From Alicyclobacillus mali NBRC 102425 (GTDB taxonomy: Bacteria; Bacillota; Bacilli; Alicyclobacillales; Alicyclobacillaceae): a DNA stretch of 64,000 nucleotides. The stretch spans positions 1-64,000 of the forward strand of contig NZ_BCSG01000023.1 of assembly GCF_001570745.1 (NCBI RefSeq), given 5' to 3'. Within the stretch, counting starts at the first letter, position 1. The number at the start of each line of letters is the position of its first letter. The translations under genes and the position numbers were made by a program. This document shows positions 47,758-56,781 of the stretch, piece by piece. The notes below the pieces were generated by a model, which did not search any database, was not told the DNA's origin, and saw nothing but the letters and a program-made list of their open reading frames with translations.

Positions 47758-48456
47758 CACCCGCTTCATCACGTCAGCCGCCGGATAGCCGATCTCGTCG
47801 TACCACCTGCACGCGGCCTCCACGTCGTATGCAACCCGGCGATGTTCCACGCGGAACGCGTCCCCATCCACGTGCAGGATGACGTATGACGCCTGGGGCA
47901 CACCGTCGAATGGCATGCCGACGCTGCCGAGGTTGACGACGGTCCTCCCACGGACATCGCGGACGTATGGCACGTGAATGTGGCCGTACAGGTATAGCCT
48001 CGCGCCCCGCCCGGCGATGATGCGCGATTCGATGTCGTCATCCGGCGCGTCGGCCGCCACCACCGGAAACGGATCGAGCGGCGTGGCGTGAAAGGCGAGC
48101 CAGCGCCCGAACGGAGACTCCTCCTCGAGCAAAAGCGGCAAGTTGGCGAGGTATTCGAGTTCCGCTCGGTCGAGCAGCCCCCGTGCGAACGCTGCCTCCT
48201 CGTCCATGCCGGCGCGCCGCTCCTCCGGCGCCTCGCCCGTCCGCACCCCGCGCACCACCCATTCGTCGGCGTTGCCGCGGACGACCTTGTCCGCCAGCTC
48301 GGCGACCTTCTGCACGCACGCCTTCGGCGCATAGCCCCGAAAGGCGAGATCGCCGAGCACATAGACGCCATCGCACCCGACGCGCCGAAGGTCGCTGATG
48401 ACCGCATCGAGCGCCAACTCGTTTCCGTGCACGTCTGAGAAAATCGCGAGTCGCAT
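47734..48456 (-). CDS. Calcineurin-like metallophosphoesterase
   Basis: 240 residues, YfcE/YmdB-like superfamily: metal motifs IFSDVHGNELA (D-x-H), VLGDLAFRG (GD), RGNADEW (GN), FHATPLD and YGHIHVPY (GH-x-H). It hydrolyses a phosphodiester or phosphomonoester; substrate unknown. ATG at 48456 has AAGGGGAG five bases upstream; earlier starts have none. It is 70 bases after the response regulator gene and may be read from the same operon. Confidence 0.88.
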   Translation of the reverse strand: MRLAIFSDVHGNELALDAVISDLRRVGCDGVYVLGDLAFRGYAPKACVQKVAELADKVVRGNADEWVVRGVRTGEAPEERRAGMDEEAAFARGLLDRAELEYLANLPLLLEEESPFGRWLAFHATPLDPFPVVAADAPDDDIESRIIAGRGARLYLYGHIHVPYVRDVRGRTVVNLGSVGMPFDGVPQASYVILHVDGDAFRVEHRRVAYDVEAACRWYDEIGYPAADVMKRVLRAARPV

Positions 48457-48525
48457 CGACACTCCCCTTCCCATCGTGATCACGTCCATTGTACGCGTTT
48501 CCATCTGGACGATCACGGCAACGGG

Positions 48526-49128
48526 TCACAGCCAGCCCATGTCGTCCGCCTTGCGGATGGCCTCCTGGCGTGTGGCGCAGCCGAGCTTGGCCAAGGCCCC
48601 AGACAGGTAATTGCGAACCGTGCCCTCGGAGAGGAACAGTTCCTTGGCCATTTGCCGCGTGGTGAGCCCGCGCTTGGCGAGCCGCAGAACGTCGATCTCG
48701 CGCGGGGACAGCGGATTATTCGTCTCGATGGCTGCCATCATCAGGGCGGGATCGAACACGCGCTGGCCCGCCATGATGGAACGAAGGTGAGCCGCGAGTT
48801 GCTCCACTTTGCCGTCTTTCAACAGGTAACCGTGCACCCCGGCCTGCAGGGCGCGCATGAGGTAACCAGGCCGCGCGAAGGTGGTGAGCAACCCCACGCG
48901 CACGCCGGGCACTTCCGTCAGGATTTGCTCCGCGGCGTCGAGCCCGCTCACTTTCGGCATCTCGATATCCAACAGCGCGAGGTCAGGCTGTGAAGCCATC
49001 GCTTTCGCCACCGCCTCCTCGCCATCGCCCGCAGTGGCCACCACGTCAAAGTCGCCCTCCAGGGCGAGGAGCGTCGCAAGCGCATCGGAGACCAGGCCCT
49101 GATCTTCCGCCAATAACACGCGTATCAC
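48526..49128 (-). CDS. NarL/DesR-type response regulator
   Basis: 200 residues. Receiver: LLAEDQGLVSDAL, phospho-acceptor Asp in LALLDIEMPKVSG, Lys in YLLKDGK. C-terminal LuxR helix-turn-helix (LSPREIDVLRLAKRGLTTRQ, SEGTVRNYLSGALAKL). GTG at 49128 has AGGAGGG six bases upstream and overlaps the kinase stop. Partners with the DesK-like kinase and the ABC transporter. Confidence 0.93.
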   Translation of the reverse strand: MIRVLLAEDQGLVSDALATLLALEGDFDVVATAGDGEEAVAKAMASQPDLALLDIEMPKVSGLDAAEQILTEVPGVRVGLLTTFARPGYLMRALQAGVHGYLLKDGKVEQLAAHLRSIMAGQRVFDPALMMAAIETNNPLSPREIDVLRLAKRGLTTRQMAKELFLSEGTVRNYLSGALAKLGCATRQEAIRKADDMGWL

Positions 49129-50300
49129 GGCAAACCCTCCTGTGGCTCGATTGGAACGGGGGCCTTCAACACCACGACCCAGCCTGGCTCGAACTCGGGC
49201 CATCCGAGGGCTCGCCGGCGCCAGTCTTCCCGCCCCAAACATTCGCACTCGCCCTCAATCTGCGCCATGCGGGCGCGCATGCCGGCAATGCCGCTCCCGC
49301 CGCAAGTCGGGATCGTCGCGAATTCTGCCGCTCCCTCGCCGTCGTCTGCGACGGCAAGCGCCACGAGCGGCCCGTCCCGCCAGAGGCGGACGGCGCATCG
49401 CCTGGCGCCGCTGTGCCGGACGACGTTTGTCACGGCCTCGCGAAGGCACATGGCGTAGGCGTGCTCGAGTGTCCTCGGCAGCGCATCCATCTCGCAGGCC
49501 ATCCGCACCTCGATGCCCGCGGCTGCGAGCACCTCTTCCGCGGCGCGCCAGGCGTCCTGCCAATCCGGCGCCCGCATGTCGGCCACGTACGCGCGCACCG
49601 ATTCGAGCGTCGCGCGGCTCACCCGCTCAATCTGGTCGATCTCGTCGCGCGCTCGCGGAATGTCTCCGGTGCGCTCCAGGATCCGCCCGGCCACCTGCGC
49701 CTTCAGCGTGATGAGCGATAGTTGATGACCCAGGAGGTCGTGCAGGTCGCGCCCGATGCGCGCCCGTTCCTCGGCCTGGCTGAGCCGCGCAATCTCGCTC
49801 TGCGCCGCCTGAAGCCGCGCGTTGGTCTGCTCGAGCGCCGCCCAGGCGCGCATCATGTAGATGAGGATGCCCCCGCCGAACAGGGCGCCAACCAAGAGGT
49901 AATGAAAACCCTCCGGGAACGGGACGTGATGGGCCCGCTCGACGGCCACGAGGGCGCCGACGCTCGCGCACAGGACGGCGAATAGCGCCATGGTGCGCCG
50001 AAGAGGCCCGTAGAGAATGGTGGCGACGGGGTAGAAGAGAAGATACACGTAGTTCAGGCTGAATCCCGCCATCAGCGTCAGGAGGATGGCCAGTTGCCCA
50101 AAGAACGCCGCCATCCGCCAAGGGCTGTTGCGCCGCGTGAGAAAGGCCACTGCGTAAAGCGCACCAAAGGCAACCAGGCTCCCCATGCCAGCCGCCATGG
50201 CCCGCACTGGAAGCCCGAACAGAAACGACGCGGGATACACCAGTTGTAGCAAAAAGAAGATCATCGTCTCGATGGCGCCTCGGCGGAGTTTCCGCCTCAT
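49125..50300 (-). CDS. DesK-type sensor histidine kinase
   Basis: 391 residues, about five membrane helices, a coiled-coil linker, then HisKA_3 with the phospho-acceptor His in RIGRDLHDLLGHQLSLI and a HATPase domain (LREAVTNVVRHSGA, GGSGIAGMRAR). No large outer sensor domain, so it probably senses within the membrane, as in LiaS/LnrJ/DesK. ATG at 50300 with GGGAGG eight bases upstream. Confidence 0.92.
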   Translation of the reverse strand: MRRKLRRGAIETMIFFLLQLVYPASFLFGLPVRAMAAGMGSLVAFGALYAVAFLTRRNSPWRMAAFFGQLAILLTLMAGFSLNYVYLLFYPVATILYGPLRRTMALFAVLCASVGALVAVERAHHVPFPEGFHYLLVGALFGGGILIYMMRAWAALEQTNARLQAAQSEIARLSQAEERARIGRDLHDLLGHQLSLITLKAQVAGRILERTGDIPRARDEIDQIERVSRATLESVRAYVADMRAPDWQDAWRAAEEVLAAAGIEVRMACEMDALPRTLEHAYAMCLREAVTNVVRHSGARRCAVRLWRDGPLVALAVADDGEGAAEFATIPTCGGSGIAGMRARMAQIEGECECLGREDWRRRALGWPEFEPGWVVVLKAPVPIEPQEGLP

Positions 50301-50336
50301 GTCGACAGCCTCCCGACTGTTGGGCCTACACATTCA

Positions 50337-51089
50337 TCACGCGACCGAACGAACCTCCCGCGGTCGTGTCGACACCCACGCCGCCAGAAGCACAAAGCCT
50401 ATCAGGTAAGCGAGAAGAACGGCCACATCGCTCCACTGGACGGTGCGCTGCCCGATGAGAGACCAGGCGATATCCGCCAGCCGGTAGGTCGGCATCCAGA
50501 GCGCGAGATGCTGGAAGAAAGGCGGCAGAATCTGAATCGGTATCCATAGCCCGCCCGCGATGGATATCAGGAAATACACGATGCTCGCGAGAATTTGCGC
50601 GGCCTCTCGTCCGCCGACATGCCCAATCAAAATGCCGAGCGCAGTGAACACGAGCGCGCCAAACACCGTCGCCGCCCCGCACGCGATCCACTCCCCGGCA
50701 GGCATTTGAACGTGTTCCACGAACGCGCCGACCACGAACATGATGCCAATGGCGATGGCGTTCACCACCACGTTCGCCGCGATCTTCGTCGTCACCGCCT
50801 GTGTGGCCGGGCGGGGCGTCGTCAACATCCAACTCGTCCACCCCTGCGTCCGCTCGATGGCCACTCGCACCGCGTTGCCGTTCAAGCCCGTGCCTACGAC
50901 GCCGAACACAGACATCGAGATGAGAAAATACTTCGACCACTCGATCCCGCCCACCTGCGCGTGTCGGCCGTACAGATGGACGTACAGGAGGTAGAACCCG
51001 ACGGGAAACAGGAGGGTGAAGATGAAAAAACGGCGATTGCGCACATTCCGCAGCACCTCAATGCGCCACTCCAGAAACCACGAACTCAT
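50337..51089 (-). CDS. ABC-2 type transporter permease
   Basis: 250 residues with six membrane helices, ABC-2 family (IPIQILPPFFQHLALWMP, MLTTPRPATQAVTTKIAAN). It overlaps the ATPase stop by four bases. With the ATPase and the DesK/DesR pair it looks like LnrLMN-JK-type systems that export membrane-active antibiotics. Confidence 0.9.
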   Translation of the reverse strand: MSSWFLEWRIEVLRNVRNRRFFIFTLLFPVGFYLLYVHLYGRHAQVGGIEWSKYFLISMSVFGVVGTGLNGNAVRVAIERTQGWTSWMLTTPRPATQAVTTKIAANVVVNAIAIGIMFVVGAFVEHVQMPAGEWIACGAATVFGALVFTALGILIGHVGGREAAQILASIVYFLISIAGGLWIPIQILPPFFQHLALWMPTYRLADIAWSLIGQRTVQWSDVAVLLAYLIGFVLLAAWVSTRPREVRSVA

Positions 51090-52009
51090 CGGCTCACGCC
51101 CCTCCTTTCGACGCCATCATCCAACTCCGTCAAGGCGACGAACGCATCCTCCAGCGCGCCCTGCGAGACTTCAAACGAAGAGGCGTCGAGATCGCGCAGG
51201 ATGATAGCGCGAAGCACATCGTCCGGGCGGTCCGTCTCAATTCGCACGTGCCTGCCGCTGTATCGCACCTGTCGCACATGCGGAAGCTCTGCGATTTGCT
51301 CGTTGCTGCACCGCGGGCCCGCGATAAAGCTCACGTACCGATTCCCGGCCTGCGCCTTGATCTCGGCAAGGCTCCCGTCCGCGATGACGCGGCCGCCCTT
51401 GAGCAAGATGATGCGATCCGCGACGGACTCGGCTTCCTCAAGGTGATGCGTGGTCAGAAGAAGGGTGCGCCGGCCGTCATGCACGAAACTCCGCAGGCTG
51501 TCCCAGAACGCGCGCCGCGACTCGACGTCCATGCCCGTCGTCGGCTCATCGAGGACCAGGAGAGCCGGATCGCCCGCCATGGCGAGGGCGAACTGGAGCC
51601 GCCTTTGCTCGCCGCCGGACAGCTTCACAGCCTCCCGCTCTGCGAGATGCTCGATCCCGGCCATCTGAAGCAGATGGTCCACGGCCAGCGGATGCGGATA
51701 GAAGCTGCGGAACCAGGCCAAAAGCTCCTTCACCTTCACGCTCTGCGGCAGGGTGACATGCTGCAACATGACGCCGAGCTGCTCTCGCGCGGCGCGATCG
51801 CGCGGGCGATGGCCAAAGACTCGCACCGAACCAGTGGTCGGCTGCGCTAGGCCGAGGATCATCGAGATGAGCGTGGTCTTGCCGGCTCCGTTCGGCCCAA
51901 GCAGGGCCACGATGGTACCGGGGGCGACGTCGAACGTGACGTCGTCCACCGCGTGAACCGCGCCAAACCGCTTCGAAACGTGCTCCACCGAAATGGCGGT
52001 TGACACCAA
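51086..52009 (-). CDS. ABC transporter ATP-binding protein
   Basis: 307 residues: Walker A GPNGAGKTTLI, Q-loop LQHVTL, signature LSGGEQRRLQ, Walker B LLVLDEPTTGMD, H-loop TTHHLEEAE, and a C-terminal extension of about 80 residues. Start taken as TTG at 52009 (GGAGG nine bases upstream), with GTG as the next codon also possible. First gene of the exporter-sensor operon. Confidence 0.92.
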   Translation of the reverse strand: MVSTAISVEHVSKRFGAVHAVDDVTFDVAPGTIVALLGPNGAGKTTLISMILGLAQPTTGSVRVFGHRPRDRAAREQLGVMLQHVTLPQSVKVKELLAWFRSFYPHPLAVDHLLQMAGIEHLAEREAVKLSGGEQRRLQFALAMAGDPALLVLDEPTTGMDVESRRAFWDSLRSFVHDGRRTLLLTTHHLEEAESVADRIILLKGGRVIADGSLAEIKAQAGNRYVSFIAGPRCSNEQIAELPHVRQVRYSGRHVRIETDRPDDVLRAIILRDLDASSFEVSQGALEDAFVALTELDDGVERRGVSR

Positions 52010-52094
52010 AGGAGATCGCCTCCAGGATCTGTCCTCACGTCCATCCTAGCGTTGTGCGCGGTGCGTCAGCCAGTGCATATCGTCATCGATGGCA

Positions 52095-52110
52095 TGTGAC
52101 AATTGTCACA
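52095..52110. promoter_or_regulatory. Perfect 16-bp palindrome, Crp/Fnr-type operator
   Basis: TGTGACAATTGTCACA equals the TGTGA-N6-TCACA consensus of Crp/Fnr regulators. It lies between the ABC operon (start 52009, minus) and the small acidic protein (start 52215, plus) and is about 60 bases from a possible start of transcription on each side. Confidence 0.6.
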
Positions 52111-52214
52111 CGGGCGCCGGCACGATGTCGCGCGTGTGCAGCATGCACAAAGCGAGTGCATGCGCTATCATGGTGGTATGCATTGGCCCGCAGGCAGAAG
52201 GCGAGGGATGTGCC

Positions 52215-52364
52215 ATGCGAGTTTGCACCAAACCCCTGTGGTCCCGCCCTCATTTCGACGATGAGGACGATGACCTCCTGCTTGAGATGGCCGAAGAACT
52301 GCCCGGATTCCGGTCTGTGGAGAATGAGGCAGCCGAGAAGCCGTGTGGTGACGAGCCCTCGTGA
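52215..52364 (+). CDS. Small acidic protein, unknown function
   Basis: 49 residues: MRVCTKPLWSRPHF then a strongly acidic run (DDEDDDLLLEMAEELPGF) and two Cys residues. No signal or membrane helix. ATG at 52215 has GAGGGA six bases upstream, and a -10-like TATCAT lies at 52167-52172. Family not recognised. Confidence 0.55.
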   Translation: MRVCTKPLWSRPHFDDEDDDLLLEMAEELPGFRSVENEAAEKPCGDEPS

Positions 52365-52400
52365 GCCGCCGATTCGTGCGGCGCCGCCCATCATCCATCG

Positions 52401-53879
52401 TCACGGCAGCGCCTCCGCACGCCCCACCTGATCCTCCCGAAACAGCCGCTCCAGATCGCCGACGGCGCCTTCGTGGGCCAGAACCAGCAGGTGATCTCCA
52501 GCTCGGATGCGCGTGCTCCCGCGCGGGACGACGGCCTTCCCGTCGCGCACGACGGCGTAGCACAGTGTGTCGGCTGGAAAGGCGAGATCGCGCAACCTCT
52601 TGCCGGCGCTCGGCGATCCCGGCGCCACCTCGATGGGCACGACGACAGCGGCCTCCCGCGCGACGGCGAGCAACTCGCACATCGACTCCGACGGGGTGGC
52701 CTGCACGAGCCCCAGCTTTTCGGCGAACCACTGCACCGTCATCCCCTGAACGAGCGCGGAGACCAGCACCACGAAAAAGATCACTTCCACGAGTGCGATG
52801 TACCCCTGGACGTGTGCCTCGACGGCAAACAGCACGAGGACGATGGGCGCAGCGCCGCGCAAGCCCGCCCAGGCGATAAACCAGCGCTCGTCGGCGCTCA
52901 GTCGGAAAAAGAGGGTCGTCAGCCACACGGCGGCCGGGCGGGCCACAAAGATGGCGCCGCACGCGAGGAGCAGGCCGGGCACGGCGACGTCTGCAAAGTC
53001 GCGCGGGACGAGGAAAAACCCGAGCACGACGAACATGACAATCTGCACGATCCAGGCGAGCCCTTCGTGGAAGCGCAGCACCGCCAACCGCTCTTGCATC
53101 CGCGCGACCGCCATGGCGACGCCGGTCAGGTACACGGCGAGAAACCCGCTTCCCGACATCGACTGCGCGACGCCGAACGACAGAAGCGCCATCGCCAATG
53201 TCACGGCAGGATAGAGGCCCGGTGTGTCGAGCCGCGCCACGGAAAGCAGTTTGCGCCCGAGATAGCCTGCCACGAGCCCCACGCCAAGGCCAACGCCCAT
53301 CTGCTCCACGAACAGGACGGCCACGTCCATTGGATGCATCCCGCTCCCTCCGATGCGGGCGAGATCGATCAAAACCGTCATGAGGAAGAAGGTCATCGGG
53401 TCGTTGGTGCCGGACTCCACTTCGAGCACGTCGGCCAACCGCTCCCTGAGGGACGTGTTGCCGAGCGCGCTGAAGACACTGGCGGCGTCCGTCGAGCTCG
53501 CCGCGACGCCCAACATGGCGCAGGACAGCCAGGGCAGGCGCAGGACAGCGTGAGCAAGCGCGGTCATGATGGCGCTTTGCACCAACACGCCGAGCGTGGC
53601 CAAGGACATCGCTGGCCAGAACGCGCGGCGCACCCGCGCGGGCGTGGTGTGCAGCCCGCCATCGAAGAGAATCATCGCCAACGCGAAGTAGCTGAGGTTG
53701 GTCGCCACACCCGGAGACACCGCCGTGAGCAAATCCGGGTCCAGCGCGGCGATGGCGCAGCCGAGCGCAACGAACCCCACCATCGCCGGAAGCCCCACCC
53801 GGCTGTGAGCGCTCGCGATAAAGACGCCGGAAAGAAGCACCACCGCCACCACGACGCTCGCGACACTCACCACGCTCAT
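52401..53879 (-). CDS. K+/Na+:H+ antiporter with C-terminal RCK domain (NhaP2/CvrA-like)
   Basis: 492 residues. About 12 membrane helices with CPA1 motifs AMILFDGGLHTT, GVAASSTDAASVF and EVESGTNDPMTFFL (ion-site Asp), then a cytosolic TrkA-C type domain (residues about 400-480, APGSPSAGKRLRDLAF…IRAGDHLLVLA) for ligand gating. The start ATG overlaps the stop of the MarR gene (ATGA), so the regulator and antiporter form one operon. Confidence 0.9.
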   Translation of the reverse strand: MSVVSVASVVVAVVLLSGVFIASAHSRVGLPAMVGFVALGCAIAALDPDLLTAVSPGVATNLSYFALAMILFDGGLHTTPARVRRAFWPAMSLATLGVLVQSAIMTALAHAVLRLPWLSCAMLGVAASSTDAASVFSALGNTSLRERLADVLEVESGTNDPMTFFLMTVLIDLARIGGSGMHPMDVAVLFVEQMGVGLGVGLVAGYLGRKLLSVARLDTPGLYPAVTLAMALLSFGVAQSMSGSGFLAVYLTGVAMAVARMQERLAVLRFHEGLAWIVQIVMFVVLGFFLVPRDFADVAVPGLLLACGAIFVARPAAVWLTTLFFRLSADERWFIAWAGLRGAAPIVLVLFAVEAHVQGYIALVEVIFFVVLVSALVQGMTVQWFAEKLGLVQATPSESMCELLAVAREAAVVVPIEVAPGSPSAGKRLRDLAFPADTLCYAVVRDGKAVVPRGSTRIRAGDHLLVLAHEGAVGDLERLFREDQVGRAEALP

Positions 53880-54334
53880 GGACGCTCCGCCTGCTGTCTT
53901 GCGCGAATTCGATCATTCAATCGGCGCAACAGCGAGAGGAACGTCCTTCGCTCCTCCTCCGTCCAATCGCCGACGAGCGCCCGGTACAACTCGATGCGCG
54001 ATGCGCGCGTGGCCTCGAGCGCCTTCACACCCGCCTCCGTGATGGTGAGGCGAAGCTGGCGCTTATCGTCCTCATCCCGCTCTTTGGCGATCCATCCCGC
54101 CTCGACGAGCGGCGCGATCTGGCGGCTGATGGTGGAAATGTCGAGCAAAAACCGCGCCGCAAGCTGGCCAGCGGTGAGCTCCCCCTCCTCGCACAGCGCC
54201 AGCAGGATGAGATACGCCGAGCGGTCGATCTCGCGATGCTTGCGCCACGACTGGCGAGCGCCTTCCAGACGCCGCGCGAAGATGGCCATCTCGCGCTCCA
54301 AGGCTTCCAACGACTCCATGTTGGCCTGATCCAT
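53876..54334 (-). CDS. MarR-family transcriptional regulator
   Basis: 152 residues with a winged helix (YLILLALCEEGELTAGQLAA, DISTISRQIAPLVEAGWI, RDEDDKRQLRLTITEAG). ATG at 54334 has AAAGGAGG five bases upstream. Divergent from the MFS gene, with a palindrome between them; it likely represses its own operon and the MFS exporter and responds to an aromatic or lipophilic effector. Confidence 0.92.
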   Translation of the reverse strand: MDQANMESLEALEREMAIFARRLEGARQSWRKHREIDRSAYLILLALCEEGELTAGQLAARFLLDISTISRQIAPLVEAGWIAKERDEDDKRQLRLTITEAGVKALEATRASRIELYRALVGDWTEEERRTFLSLLRRLNDRIRARQQAERP

Positions 54335-54369
54335 GTCGGCCTCCTTTGGGTGCATTTTCGCCACGATAG

Positions 54370-54382
54370 TTGTATAATACAA
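54370..54382. promoter_or_regulatory. MarR-type palindromic operator in divergent promoter
   Basis: TTGTAT-A-ATACAA, six-base arms around one base, 35 bases before the MarR start and about 87 before the MFS start. It contains TATAAT, so binding would block a promoter. Confidence 0.6.
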
Positions 54383-54469
54383 TAGTTGTGCAGACTTCAC
54401 TTCTCGTGTCCCTGAACAATTCGGGACGGGCAGTTGACGCTCGGTATCAGACGAAAGGAGGAATTTTTC

Positions 54470-55678
54470 GTGTCCGCGCAACCTGATGTCGCGCAGGAGT
54501 TCGATCACGCCGAGTCGAACATCCTCCGCCAACCTGCGCCCGTGTGGGCGGTCGCCTTTGCCTGCGTGGTCGCCTTCATGGGCCTCGGCTTGGTTGATCC
54601 AATTTTACCCGCGATCTCGGCACAACTCCATGCCACAAAGGCTCAGACCGAACTTCTCTTCACGAGCTATATGCTTGTCACCGGCTGCATGATGGTCTTC
54701 ACAGGTTTCATTTCAACGCGCATCGGACCCAAGTACACGCTGCTCAGCGGACTCGCGATCATCATCGTCTTTTCCTTCCTGGCTGGCCGTTCACACAGTG
54801 TCGGCCAAATTGTCGGCTTTCGCGGCGGCTGGGGGCTTGGCAATGCCATGTTCATCGCCACCGCGCTTTCCGTCATTGTGTCCGTCGCGAGAGGCACCGC
54901 GGCAAGCGCCATCATCCTGTACGAAGCCGCTCTCGGGCTCGGTATCTCCGTGGGTCCGCTCCTCGGGGGGACGCTCGGCGAGCACAGTTGGCGCTATCCG
55001 TTCTACGGCGTGGCGACGCTCATGGCCATCGGATTTGTGGCCGTGCTCCTCTTTCTCCGCGGCGTGCCAAAGCCCGCGCACCGCGCTTCCATCACGGCGC
55101 CGTTTCGGGCCCTCGGACATCTCAGCCTGCTGACGCTCGGCCTGACGAGCCTGTTTTACAACTTCGGCTTCTTCACGCTGCTCGGCTACGGCCCGTATCC
55201 GCTGCACATGTCCGCCATCGGCATTGGCTACACGTATTTCGGCTGGGGCATCCTCCTCGCCGTCACGTCGGTCTTCGTCGCTCCGTGGCTGGCAGAGAAG
55301 TTCGGCATCCTGCCGGTGATGTACACCATTCTCGCGCTCTTCGCGCTGGATTTGCTCGTGATGGGGCTCTTCGTCCACTCGCGGCTGACGCTCGTCATCT
55401 GCATCATCCTCGCCGGCGCCTTCCTCGGCGTCAACAACACCATCATCACGACCGCGGTCATGCAGGCGGCTCCCGTCGAGCGGCCCACCGCATCCGCGGC
55501 ATACAGCTTCGTCCGCTTCGTGGGTGGCGCCGTCGCCCCCTGGCTCGCTGGCAAACTCAGCGATGCCGTCGGTCCCGCCATGCCGTTTTTCATCGGATGC
55601 CTAGGCGTCGTCGTGGCGATCATGGTACTGTGGATAGGACGCAACAGGCTGCGCCACATTCGGTACGTGGCCCACTGA
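54470..55678 (+). CDS. MFS efflux transporter
   Basis: 402 residues, 12 membrane helices. Typical MFS sites: GLGLVDPILPAISAQL, the loop GFISTRIGPKYTLL after helix 2, and YEAALGLGISVGPLLGG (motif C of drug/H+ antiporters). GTG at 54470 has GGAGG eight bases upstream. Close to the YfiS/YfmO-type multidrug exporters; substrate unknown. Divergent from the MarR gene. Confidence 0.88.
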   Translation: MSAQPDVAQEFDHAESNILRQPAPVWAVAFACVVAFMGLGLVDPILPAISAQLHATKAQTELLFTSYMLVTGCMMVFTGFISTRIGPKYTLLSGLAIIIVFSFLAGRSHSVGQIVGFRGGWGLGNAMFIATALSVIVSVARGTAASAIILYEAALGLGISVGPLLGGTLGEHSWRYPFYGVATLMAIGFVAVLLFLRGVPKPAHRASITAPFRALGHLSLLTLGLTSLFYNFGFFTLLGYGPYPLHMSAIGIGYTYFGWGILLAVTSVFVAPWLAEKFGILPVMYTILALFALDLLVMGLFVHSRLTLVICIILAGAFLGVNNTIITTAVMQAAPVERPTASAAYSFVRFVGGAVAPWLAGKLSDAVGPAMPFFIGCLGVVVAIMVLWIGRNRLRHIRYVAH

Positions 55679-55698
55679 CCAGGCAGAGGATGAACGGT

Positions 55699-56640
55699 AT
55701 GGAGCTCATCTTTCTAGGCACGGGCGCCGGGGCCCCTTCCCGGCGCCGCAACGTGACCGCCATCGCGCTTTGGCTCACCCGCGGCGACAGCACTGTGTGG
55801 CTGTTCGACTGCGGTGAAGCGACGCAACACCGCATGTTCGACGCGCCGTTCGGCCCCAACCGCGTCGATCGCGTCTTCATCACGCACCTCCACGGGGATC
55901 ACATCTTCGGCCTCCCCGGGCTCCTCAGCACGCGGTCGTTTCCAGAGAACGTCGGACCGCTGCACCTGTACGGTCCCCCCGGGACCCAGGCGTTTGTCCG
56001 CGCCGCCATCGATGCGAGTCACACCCACCTCAGCTATGAAATCCAATTTCACGAGTGGACATCGCCGAAGCCAGTTCCCGCCCGCGAAGGGCTGTACACC
56101 GTGCGCGCGGCGCTGCTCGATCACGCCATACCCTCCTACGGCTACCGAGTTGAAGAAGCGCCCTTTCCCGGCCGCCTGCACGCTGAACGGCTGCGCGCCG
56201 CGGGCGTGGCGCCAAGCCCCCTCTGGGCGCGCCTCAAGGCCGGCGAGGACATGACCCTCCCCGATGGACGGCGGCTGCGCGCGGCCGATTTCGTCGATCC
56301 GGCCGAACCCGGGCGCGTCATCGCCATCCTCGGCGACACGAGGCCATGCGAGGCCGCGGTGGAACTGGCGCGCGGCGCCGACTGCCTCGTGCACGAAGCA
56401 ACGTTTCTGGACCGACATGCGCATCTCGCCTCGGCCTTCTTCCACAGCACGGCGCGCCAAGCCGCCGAGATCGCCCGGGAAGCAGAGGCCAAGTGTCTCA
56501 TCCTCACGCACGTGAGCGCCCGTTACGAACGGGCGGAGGAGGATGAGATCCTCGCGGAAGCCCGAGCCATTTTCCCCAACACGCTGCTCGCGTACGACGG
56601 CATGGCCCACGAAATCCCTAGGAACAAGCGGGACGTCTGA
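55699..56640 (+). CDS. rnz: Ribonuclease Z
   Basis: 313 residues, beta-lactamase-fold nuclease: THLHGDHIFGLPG (His63, His65, Asp67, His68), the mid-region SYGYRVEE, ILGDTRPCE, HEATF and TLAYDGM. It cuts the 3' trailer of pre-tRNA. Start at 55699 (MELIFLGTG) is chosen because an earlier ATG at 55690 sits on the ribosome site. It lies 20 bases after the MFS gene on the same strand. Confidence 0.93.
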   Translation: MELIFLGTGAGAPSRRRNVTAIALWLTRGDSTVWLFDCGEATQHRMFDAPFGPNRVDRVFITHLHGDHIFGLPGLLSTRSFPENVGPLHLYGPPGTQAFVRAAIDASHTHLSYEIQFHEWTSPKPVPAREGLYTVRAALLDHAIPSYGYRVEEAPFPGRLHAERLRAAGVAPSPLWARLKAGEDMTLPDGRRLRAADFVDPAEPGRVIAILGDTRPCEAAVELARGADCLVHEATFLDRHAHLASAFFHSTARQAAEIAREAEAKCLILTHVSARYERAEEDEILAEARAIFPNTLLAYDGMAHEIPRNKRDV

Positions 56641-56668
56641 CGTCGGCCGAGATCGTCTGCTCGGCCGC

Positions 56669-56697
56669 TTGACATCTCCAACCAGTCCCCGTATGAT
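56669..56697 (+). promoter_or_regulatory. Promoter of the gntR-ABC operon
   Basis: TTGACA (56669-56674), 17-base spacer, TATGAT (56692-56697). The operator starts two bases after the -10 box. Confidence 0.88.
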
Positions 56698-56698
56698 G

Positions 56699-56727
56699 CA
56701 TGTGTACTACTCGAACTAGTACACATG
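56699..56727 (+). promoter_or_regulatory. 29-bp palindromic operator of the GntR regulator
   Basis: Perfect 11-base arms CATGTGTACTA and TAGTACACATG (56699-56709, 56717-56727) separated by seven bases. It covers the expected transcription start, so binding would repress. YtrA-type regulators bind such GTGTACTA…TAGTACAC sites. Confidence 0.85.
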
Positions 56728-56781
56728 AGACACGAGCCTGAGCGCGCCCACAAACGTCCGCCACAAAAGGGGGTGATGGCC

